NCBI RefSeq assembly: GCF_005146945.1
Contig: NZ_SWMS01000014.1
Coordinates: 1 to 64,000, forward strand
Direction of reading: 5' to 3'
DNA length: 64,000 bases
Source of the DNA: Prauserella endophytica
Lineage (GTDB): Bacteria > Actinomycetota > Actinomycetes > Mycobacteriales > Pseudonocardiaceae
The notes below the pieces were generated by a model. That model saw only the letters and a list, made by a program, of their open reading frames with translations, was not told where the DNA came from and did no database searches. How positions within the stretch are numbered: position 1 is the stretch's first letter; each line of letters starts with the position of its first letter. Shown here one piece after another: positions 58,035 through 64,000 of the stretch. A program made the translations under genes and the position numbers.

Positions 58035-61000
58035 TCAGCGCGCCCGGTTCAGCAGGTTCCCTTTCGCGACACCCTGCGCCAGCACACGGCTGTCCAGCAC
58101 GACGGTCACCGACCTCCCGTTCGCCGCAGCACGATCGATCGCGCCGACCACGGCCGACGTCTGCCGGTTGATCGCCGCGATGACACCCCGGCTTCCGTCG
58201 ACGACCGGCACCGTGGCGCCGGCTGACGACATCGACGTGGCCGCCGCAGCGCGCGGCGCAGGTACCGCAACGCCACCCGCCGCGAATCCGGCCGGGTGAG
58301 GCGACCCGAGCATCGCCTCGTTCGCGGTCTGGAGCAGACGCAGGGAGCGCGGGTCGTCATTCTCCGGGATGTAGTACTCGCGGTCATGCGTGCGGTCCCC
58401 GATGAACGGGATGACGGCCTTGAGCCTGTTCGGCGGCACGACGGCCGCCCGGTTCGCGTCCATCACGCCGAACTGGCCGGACGCGACCTTCCCGGCGAGC
58501 CCCCCACCGTCGAACCCGACCGGGCGGGCCCCCTCCCACACACCGCCCTGTGCGTTGCCCCAGATACCGCCGAGTGCGTTCCCGCCGAAGATGTTCGAGA
58601 TCTGCACCTGGACCTGCTTCACCACGGTGCGGGCCGCAGCGCGCTCGAAGTCCGCCAGGGCGGCGTACGCGCCGCCCGTGGCCAACCCGAGCCACGACGT
58701 GCCCCGCGAGCGGTTCATCGCTCGGACCAGATCAGCGAGCGACCGGTGACCGGGGTTGGCGTTACCGAAGATCGTCGCCGTGCCGCGCGAGCGGTTGATC
58801 GCGTCGACGATCCACGAGCGCGACGACTCCGCTGGCCGGTTGTTGCCGAGCAGCGTCACCGTTCCCCGCGACCGGTTGATCGCGTCCACGATCCAGCCGC
58901 GCTTCTGCTCGGCTGGCCCGGTGTTCGCGTCCACCTGCGCGGTGAGCACCCTGCCGTCGACCGACTCGGCGAACTCGCGCGCCGCACGGGCGCCTTCCTT
59001 TGTGTTCGCGAACACCTCGAACGTGCCGTCGGGCAGTTCGACGATCGCGTAGTTCAGGTCGAGGAGCGCCTGCTGCGCGTCGCCGGTCAGGTCCGCCTTG
59101 ATCGACTTGCCCGGCGGCATGCGCTCCAGTTCGGACGTGATCAGCTGTGCCTGCTCCAGCGCGTTGCCCTCCAGCTCGGCCAGCGTCGCGACCCGATCCG
59201 GCACTAGCCCGTAGTACTCCAGGACAGCCGCGATCTGCTCCTGGTTGAGGCCCCAGCCCTCCAGCGTCTCGGCAAGCCGGTCACGCTGCACACCGAGGCG
59301 ACGGCTGACCTCCTCGACGGGCACGCCCGCGGCCGCGAGGCTTTTGCCGAGCGTGCCGAAGTCTGCAGCCGCGCCCTGCACAAAGTCCTGGAGGTTCGAA
59401 CCGTTCTCCGTGAGCGTGCGGATCTCGCCCGAGGCGTTGACCAGCTCGCCGCCCCAGCCCTTGGCCTTGTCCACGCCGTCGGCGAACTGGCCGTTCATGT
59501 CCCGGATCGCGTCGTTCAGACGCTGCGTCGCCTCCTCGGCTGACGGCGTGCGGCCCTCCAGCTCGGCGAGGATGTCGATGATTGCCTGGCCCTTCGACTC
59601 CACGTCCGCCGCGGTGTCGGCGAGGACGTCGAACGCCGCCTCCAGGGTCTGCGCGCTGTTGGCCGCGCCCTCCTGCGCGTCCGTGAGCTGGAACACGGAG
59701 TCCCCGGTGTTCAGGATCGCTTGCCGTGCCAGCTCCTGCTCGCGGCGGGCCGCTTCGAGCGCCTGACGCTGCTTGTCGAGAGCCATCTCCAGGATCATCA
59801 CTGGCACGAGGGAATCGTCGAGCGCGGCGTTCAGATGCCCGACCTCGTCGGCCGAGTGACCAGCTTCCGCTTTCACGCGGTTCAGGGTGGTCGTGATCTT
59901 CGCCATCGCGGCGTCGTTGCCGGTGGCTGCGTCGGTGACGGTGTCCCATCGGATGCCGAGCATCGCGGCAGCTGCGCCCGCGCCGTCGGCGGCGAGGCCC
60001 TGCGCAGCAAGCGACCGCACCTGACCGTCGATGGCGTTTCCGTTGCGCTGCAACACCTCCGTGAACCCGTCCTGCGCCTCCTGGATCTCCTGCGCGCGCT
60101 CAGCGGCGAGCCGCTGCTTCTCCGCGAGCGCCATGAGCACCCCGCCGAAGACCCCGGCCGCGAGCGTCGCCGGGTGGAACGCTCCGGCCGCGAGACCGAG
60201 CATGCCGACCTTGAACTTCGAGCCCGCGCCGCTCGTCTTCGAGATCTCCGAACGCAGGCCCTGGAACCCGCGACGGGCGCCGCCGAACGTGAGCATGTCG
60301 ACGGCCTTGGCCGCACCAAGGAACGTCGTGATCGGCCCAGCCCAGCCCCCTATCGCGGAGGCGAACCCATCAAGGAGGGAGATCCCGCCAGAGACCACGC
60401 CCAGGAACCCGGATGTCGCGCCGGACAGCAGCGGCATCCCGGTCGACGTGAGCGTCAGCAGGAGGTCTTGCACCCCGGCTAGCGACGTGCGGAACTGCTC
60501 CAGCACCGGGCCGCCGTGCGTGGTCAAGTTGGTGAAAAATCGCCCCGTGAAGTCGAGGAAGTCACGCAAGATGTACCCGGTGGTTTCCAGGGCATCGCCG
60601 GACGCGTCGGCGCCCTCGGCGAGGTTGAAGAACATCTCACGGATGCCCCAGCCCATCTGCGTGGCCAGCGTCCCGACGCCCCGCATGGTCGACTCGGACT
60701 GGTGCGCGGCGACGAGAAGCGCGGGCATCGACACGCGGGCCGCGGTGTCGACGCCGTCCACGAGCGGGTCGATCCCGTCAGCCGCATGCGCAAAGGCGGC
60801 GTGCACATCGGGCGAGAGATCGCGGACCGTGCCACGCAGTGTCGCCGCCGCGTCGACGAACTCGCCGGCCATCGGCTCGGCGGCCGAGCGGGACACGGCG
60901 ACCAGTTCGGCGCCGAGGGCTCGCCACTCCGACGCCACATCATCCCGCGTCGCCGAGGCAGCCGCGCCGATCCCGATGAATGCCGCCGGCACCACGGCCA

Positions 61001-61592
61001 GCGCCGCTACCGCCGCCGTACCCGCGATTGCAGCCGCGGCGGGCACACCGGCGAAGAGGCCCACCGCCACCAGCGCGGAGAACCTCGCGTTCGCCCGCTT
61101 CGCCACGGACTCGGTGGCGCGGTCGATGCTCTTGGACTTCTCAAACCCGTCGGCCGCCGCCTCGGCGGCGGCCTCCGCTGCTTTGCGGGCTTTCGTCGTC
61201 GTCTTGTCTTGGTCTACGTCGACTTCGAGCATCACGGCGTTGCGGCGCGCGACGAGAGCCTTGATCTTCGCCTGTGCCTTGGCGGTCTCGGCGTCGACAT
61301 CGATCTTCGTGTCAGTGCCGCGCAGCTTGTCCAGTTCCCAGATCTTCGCGACGGCTTTCCTGACGTCGGCGTCGATCTTGAGGACGGTCTCTTCGCGAGC
61401 TGCGGCCTTCATCGCGGCCTTGGCGTGCGCGAGTGACCGGACGAGCGGAGAGGTGTCGGCGTCGAGCTTGCCTGTGATGTCGAGCGCGGACTCGGTCTTC
61501 TTCGCGTCAGCGCGGACGGCGCGTGCGGTGCGGAAGTAGTCGGAGCCGTCGCCAGTAAAGCGCGCCTGGAGCTCGCCGACCGTCAACGCCAT
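58035..61592 (-). CDS. Phage tail tape measure protein
   Basis: The 1185-aa protein is the longest of the module. Its N-terminal 180 residues are charged and helical (ARAVRADAKKTESALDITGKLDADTSPLVRSLAHAKAAMKAAAREE). Hydrophobic segments follow (VGLFAGVPAAAAIAGTAAVAALAVVPAAFIGIGAAAS) and long coiled-coil stretches. Near residues 930-1010 three degenerate repeats end in (D/V)A(I/M)NRSRGT. This is the standard layout of a siphophage tape measure, which sets tail length and passes through the membrane during DNA injection. Confidence 0.9.
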   Translation of the reverse strand: MALTVGELQARFTGDGSDYFRTARAVRADAKKTESALDITGKLDADTSPLVRSLAHAKAAMKAAAREETVLKIDADVRKAVAKIWELDKLRGTDTKIDVDAETAKAQAKIKALVARRNAVMLEVDVDQDKTTTKARKAAEAAAEAAADGFEKSKSIDRATESVAKRANARFSALVAVGLFAGVPAAAAIAGTAAVAALAVVPAAFIGIGAAASATRDDVASEWRALGAELVAVSRSAAEPMAGEFVDAAATLRGTVRDLSPDVHAAFAHAADGIDPLVDGVDTAARVSMPALLVAAHQSESTMRGVGTLATQMGWGIREMFFNLAEGADASGDALETTGYILRDFLDFTGRFFTNLTTHGGPVLEQFRTSLAGVQDLLLTLTSTGMPLLSGATSGFLGVVSGGISLLDGFASAIGGWAGPITTFLGAAKAVDMLTFGGARRGFQGLRSEISKTSGAGSKFKVGMLGLAAGAFHPATLAAGVFGGVLMALAEKQRLAAERAQEIQEAQDGFTEVLQRNGNAIDGQVRSLAAQGLAADGAGAAAAMLGIRWDTVTDAATGNDAAMAKITTTLNRVKAEAGHSADEVGHLNAALDDSLVPVMILEMALDKQRQALEAARREQELARQAILNTGDSVFQLTDAQEGAANSAQTLEAAFDVLADTAADVESKGQAIIDILAELEGRTPSAEEATQRLNDAIRDMNGQFADGVDKAKGWGGELVNASGEIRTLTENGSNLQDFVQGAAADFGTLGKSLAAAGVPVEEVSRRLGVQRDRLAETLEGWGLNQEQIAAVLEYYGLVPDRVATLAELEGNALEQAQLITSELERMPPGKSIKADLTGDAQQALLDLNYAIVELPDGTFEVFANTKEGARAAREFAESVDGRVLTAQVDANTGPAEQKRGWIVDAINRSRGTVTLLGNNRPAESSRSWIVDAINRSRGTATIFGNANPGHRSLADLVRAMNRSRGTSWLGLATGGAYAALADFERAAARTVVKQVQVQISNIFGGNALGGIWGNAQGGVWEGARPVGFDGGGLAGKVASGQFGVMDANRAAVVPPNRLKAVIPFIGDRTHDREYYIPENDDPRSLRLLQTANEAMLGSPHPAGFAAGGVAVPAPRAAAATSMSSAGATVPVVDGSRGVIAAINRQTSAVVGAIDRAAANGRSVTVVLDSRVLAQGVAKGNLLNRAR

Positions 61593-61616
61593 GCCCGCAA
61601 CGATCAGTTCCCGGTG

Positions 61617-62440
61617 TCACTCGCGGACGATCCCGAGCTCGCGGTCCATGTCGTCGATGCTGCCCTCGTTGTGCTGGGCCGCTTGGCGCATCTGCCCGAT
61701 CGACTTCATCGTCAGCGACTCGGCCGAAAGGCCGGTGAGGCGCACGACAAACCAGCGCCACGACCGGCCTTTGTAGACGGCGGGGTCGCCGAGGTCTACT
61801 CCGTACTCGCGGTGGAAGTCGGCTTCGATGAGCCGCCACCGTTCGAGGTAGTCGCTCCACGTGACTTGCGGGCCGGTGTTTTCCTGGAGCTCGCGCGCTT
61901 GGTCTTCGTCGATGAACTCCGGGATGTCTTCGGCGGACCGGACGACTCCCCGGCCTGTTCCGGGGGGCGGACATCACCGCCTTCTATCTGCCCGCCGTTG
62001 GTCCACACACGACGTGCGTAGTCGGCGCCCACGATGTGCCAAGCGAGCAGGGTCGCGCCCACCTTGACCATCTGTGGGTAGGTGACGCCGTTGGCCTCCA
62101 TCTCGGCGCGCCGCTTGGGGCCGATGAGGTCTAGGTACAGCTCGACTTCGCCAGCGTCGTCGAGGTCGAGGTCCTTTCGGGGCTTGGGCCCGTGCTCGGC
62201 CAGGTGGGCGACGACCTCGTCCACGCTTGGCTCGCGGCCGAGCTGGTCGGTCAGCGTCTCGATCGCCTCGACGCGGGCCTTCGCGGCGCGGCGCATCTCC
62301 TCGCGGAGTTGCACGATCTGAATGCCGCGAGCCATCGGGATCGCCGCGGGGAATGCGTACTGCTTGCCATTGATGGGCAGGACGAGGGGCTTGTCGGTGG
62401 TGTCGTCCTGGTAGTCAACGAGGTCGGGGAAGGTGGTCAC
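61617..62440 (-). CDS. Tail assembly chaperone GT, produced by -1 frameshift
   Basis: The G reading frame can continue into a second frame by a -1 slip at C_CCC_CCG (61967-61961) after codon 160. That adds 114 residues (EDIPEFIDEDQARELQENTG, VTWSDYLERWRLIEADFHREYGVDLGDPAVYKGRSWRWFVVRLTGLS) up to a stop at 61617-61619, giving 274 aa. The overlapping frame has no start codon of its own and lies exactly where GT proteins occur, directly upstream of the tape measure gene. Confidence 0.75.
61796..62440 (-). CDS. Tail assembly chaperone G
   Basis: The 214-aa unshifted product begins MTTFPDLVDYQDDTTDKPLVLPINGKQYAFPAAIPMARGIQIVQLREEMRRAAKARVEA, typical of actinophage G chaperones. Its C-terminal 50 residues after the slip site are low complexity (Ser/Lys/Thr), as expected for a frame kept mainly to allow slippage. 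It assists assembly of the tail around the tape measure protein. Confidence 0.75.
   Translation of the reverse strand: MTTFPDLVDYQDDTTDKPLVLPINGKQYAFPAAIPMARGIQIVQLREEMRRAAKARVEAIETLTDQLGREPSVDEVVAHLAEHGPKPRKDLDLDDAGEVELYLDLIGPKRRAEMEANGVTYPQMVKVGATLLAWHIVGADYARRVWTNGGQIEGGDVRPPEQAGESSGPPKTSRSSSTKTKRASSRKTPARKSRGATTSNGGGSSKPTSTASTE
61961..61967 (-). promoter_or_regulatory. Slippery heptamer C_CCC_CCG for -1 ribosomal frameshifting
   Basis: In the minus-strand mRNA the zero-frame codons CGC CCC CCG contain C CCC CCG. Re-pairing one base back gives CCC CCC, and the new frame is open for 114 codons. Confidence 0.7.
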
Positions 62441-62459
62441 GGTCCTGGCTACCTCTCGG

Positions 62460-62951
62460 TTACGGGGTCGGCGGCGTGTACGTGAACGGCGTGAGCGCGC
62501 CAGCGCCGGTGATGTTGCAGTTGAACGGCGAGACGCCCTTGACGTCGCCGCCGGTGCCGCTCCAGTTCGCGGAGCCGCGTCCCTGGTAGCCCTTGTTGTT
62601 GTCCGTGCGGTACATGCGCACCTGCACGTAGGCGTCCGATCCGGTGGCGATACCGGCCGCCTTGAGTGCTTCCTGGCCGGGGTCCTCGACAGGGGAGGCT
62701 TCCTCGCCGGTGAAGCCTTCGAAGCCGGTCACATTCAGGGTCCACGACCGGAAGGTGGTGAGGCTGTCGGACCAGCCGTCGGAGTCGAAGTCGGAGGTGT
62801 CGACCTCCTCGGGGGACAGCTCGAGCGGAATCGAGGTGAGGCCGCGCACGGGGACCCAGTTCGGGGTCTCCTCGGTGCCGGTGTTGATCTCCAGCCGCTG
62901 GAAGCGGACGGCCCTCTTCTTGAGCTGCGCCGGGGGCGCGGGTGTCGTCAC
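62460..62951 (-). CDS. Major tail protein
   Basis: The 163-aa protein has the tube-protein-like pattern RFQRLEINTGTEETPNWVPVRGLTSIPLELSPEEVDTSDFDSDGWSDSLTTFRSWTLNVTGFEGF and KGVSPFNCNITGAGALTPFTY. It precedes the G/GT chaperones, as in lambda-like tails. Its start overlaps the stop of the gene upstream (GTGA). It forms the tail tube. Confidence 0.85.
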   Translation of the reverse strand: MTTPAPPAQLKKRAVRFQRLEINTGTEETPNWVPVRGLTSIPLELSPEEVDTSDFDSDGWSDSLTTFRSWTLNVTGFEGFTGEEASPVEDPGQEALKAAGIATGSDAYVQVRMYRTDNNKGYQGRGSANWSGTGGDVKGVSPFNCNITGAGALTPFTYTPPTP

Positions 62952-63412
62952 GGTGTGACCTCCATGATCAGTGCGTACAGTTGGAACGACACCGACCAGC
63001 GCGGCCGGCCGTTCGCGTCGGGCCCCAGCCAGAACGGCTGGGGCTCGTTCGCGTCACACGAGAAGATCTCTTGCTCGTGCTCTGTGCCTGCCGCCCACGT
63101 GATCGCCGCGGTATCCCGCAACGCCAACCGGATCGCCTCGGCGTCGTCGTGCCCGACCTGCCACGGCGTACCGACCGCATCCCGGAGGACGACCTGTAAC
63201 TCGGGTCGCTCGTAGCCGGAGAGGTCGGTGCTGGGAAAGCCAGTTCGAGGAATGACGCAAACGCAGCGGTCCGGTGTGGACGGCATGTCGACGACGAATG
63301 CTGGGCGTGCGTCGGCGGGGCCTTGGCCGTCGTAGCGGGCAAGGCCGAGCGACGCGAGATGCAGAGCACCCGACTTCGGCAACACACCACGACGATGTGG
63401 CCGGGGTGTCAC
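62948..63412 (-). CDS. Tail terminator/completion protein
   Basis: The 154-aa protein contains GPADARPAFVVDMPSTPDRCVCVIPRTGFPSTDLSGYERPELQVVLRDAVGTPWQVGHDDAEAIRLALRDT and HEQEIFSCDANEPQPFWLGPDANGRPRWSVSFQLYALIME. These features fit the minor capsid/tail terminator proteins that cap siphophage tails. The GTG at 63412 lacks a good ribosome-binding site and may be replaced by a start some residues later. Confidence 0.7.
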   Translation of the reverse strand: MTPRPHRRGVLPKSGALHLASLGLARYDGQGPADARPAFVVDMPSTPDRCVCVIPRTGFPSTDLSGYERPELQVVLRDAVGTPWQVGHDDAEAIRLALRDTAAITWAAGTEHEQEIFSCDANEPQPFWLGPDANGRPRWSVSFQLYALIMEVTP

Positions 63413-63417
63413 CCGGC

Positions 63418-63438
63418 CACTTGACTGGAAATCAAGTG
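63418..63438 (-). other. Short hairpin before the tail terminator gene
   Basis: CACTTGA (63418-63424) pairs with TCAAGTG (63432-63438) around a 7-nt loop in the 30-bp gap between two late genes. It may tune translation or processing of the late transcript. Confidence 0.4.
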
Positions 63439-63442
63439 AAGG

Positions 63443-63781
63443 TCAGCCGCCGAGGACGTCCTTGACCGCGTCGGCGATGTGCTGCTGCAGTCGCTGCTCG
63501 TTCAGCCGGAACGGGTCACCGAGGTACTTCGCCTTCCGGCCCGTGTCGTGCTGCCAAGTGATCTCCTCGTGCTGCCGAGCGGCATACACCGTGTCGTAGG
63601 AGACCGCTCCCTCGAACCCGTCGGGCGTGTCCACAATGGTCACCTTGCGCGAGCGGTCCAGGTCGCCCTGATCGAGCGGCACCTCCGCGCCGGAAAGCCG
63701 CGACAACTCCTCCATCGCCTCGCGGCCACCGCGCCGAAACGCTTCTAACACCAGGTCGTCGTCCGGGATGTTGAGGCTCAC
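63443..63781 (-). CDS. HK97 gp10-like head-tail joining protein
   Basis: The 112-aa protein (MSLNIPDDDLVLEAFRRGGREAMEELSRLSGAEVPLDQGDLDRSRKVTI... VYAARQHEEITWQHDTGRKAKYLGDPF...) has the pattern VP.D.G.L..S and YA..QHE....H..GR.AKYL, typical of gp10-like/minor capsid completion proteins. The GTG overlaps the stop of the upstream gene. Confidence 0.8.
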   Translation of the reverse strand: MSLNIPDDDLVLEAFRRGGREAMEELSRLSGAEVPLDQGDLDRSRKVTIVDTPDGFEGAVSYDTVYAARQHEEITWQHDTGRKAKYLGDPFRLNEQRLQQHIADAVKDVLGG

Positions 63782-64000
63782 GACACGTGCACCTCGTGGT
63801 GCATGACCGTGCCGTCGAACCACGTCAGGGTCTCGACCATCTCGACCCGCCGCCAGTCCGGCGCGCCGCCGCCCTGCGCGAGCTGGTCGCCGACCTTCGG
63901 CTCCCACGCCGCGGGAACGTACACCGTGCCCGTGAGCAGCACGACACGGCCCTCGGGCGTCTGGATCTGCCGCGAGGTGCGCTCCCAACGGCCGTAGCCG
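63778..64000 (-). CDS. Head-tail connector/minor capsid protein, C-terminal 73 residues
   Basis: A frame open from the window edge to TGA at 63778-63780 reads GYGRWERTSRQIQTPEGRVV, then LLTGTVYVPAAWEPKVGDQL and VEMVETLTWFDGTVMHHEVH. This is the C-terminal part of the small beta-barrel head completion proteins encoded upstream of gp10-like genes. The rest lies outside the window. Confidence 0.7.
   Translation of the reverse strand, partial: GYGRWERTSRQIQTPEGRVVLLTGTVYVPAAWEPKVGDQLAQGGGAPDWRRVEMVETLTWFDGTVMHHEVHVS

Overview
The window is GC-rich actinobacterial DNA, most likely from a member of the Pseudonocardiaceae (Amycolatopsis / Saccharomonospora / Prauserella type). Pointers are the extreme GC codon use, a mycothiol-type DsbA reductase, an F420-type LLM oxidoreductase, a KstR-like operator, leaderless starts, and a dispersed 53-57 bp palindrome that I remember from Pseudonocardiaceae genomes (recollection, not a search). 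Gene order in the middle follows the Mycobacterium tuberculosis block Rv2464c-Rv2478c as I remember it: nei2, rpiB, DsbA-family reductase, pepN, HNH protein, glbO, aglA-like GH13, thioesterase, NAD-glutamate dehydrogenase, ettA and an ssb paralogue.

Layout. (1) 1-13,581 is the right end of an integrative conjugative element. It holds minus-strand type IV secretion genes (a TrbL/VirB6-like channel protein, a VirB2-like pilin) and a putative regulator. An AT-richer control region follows, then a plus-strand operon of five methyltransferase-fold genes interrupted by an orphan serine-recombinase DNA-binding domain. Last comes a three-gene integration module: a recombinase-like protein without its catalytic serine, a 66-aa protein, and a full-length large serine recombinase whose 3' end lies inside a tRNA-Arg(UCU) gene. 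(2) 13,582-48,978 is host chromosome: peptidase inhibitor, LacI/MFS pair, CopD-CtaG copper/cytochrome-oxidase membrane protein, ssb, ettA, a TPR-like protein, gdh, thioesterase, a DUF305/LVIVD pair, a catalytically dead GH13 protein, glbO, an MscS channel, an HNH protein, a striking 14-repeat GTRVTx protein gene, pepN, a SigR/SigH-type mycothiol reductase, metallo-beta-lactamase, rpiB, nei2, an NlpC/P60 hydrolase, a KstR-boxed LLM oxidoreductase/ketosteroid-isomerase operon, a lipoprotein, and tRNA-Gly and tRNA-Pro. (3) 48,979-64,000 is the left part of a prophage integrated at tRNA-Pro. It has a tyrosine integrase, a small zinc-ribbon gene, an XRE repressor, a MerR/AlpA-type excisionase-like gene with three 18-bp iterons, a second XRE-TPR regulator, and then a minus-strand siphophage tail module running off the right edge: tail fibre-like protein, minor tail proteins, tape measure, a G/GT pair with a -1 frameshift, major tail protein, tail terminator and head-tail proteins.

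How it fits together. Two independently tRNA-anchored elements bracket about 35 kb of core chromosome. The conjugative element carries its own DNA-methylation array with no restriction enzyme, which fits self-protection during transfer or modification of the host epigenome. The core block mixes housekeeping, redox/thiol stress and what looks like steroid metabolism. The items most worth following are the GTRVTx repeat gene, the split and dead serine-recombinase modules around a tRNA-targeting serine integrase, the methyltransferase array, the pseudo-GH13 next to glbO, and the dispersed palindromes at gene 3' ends.
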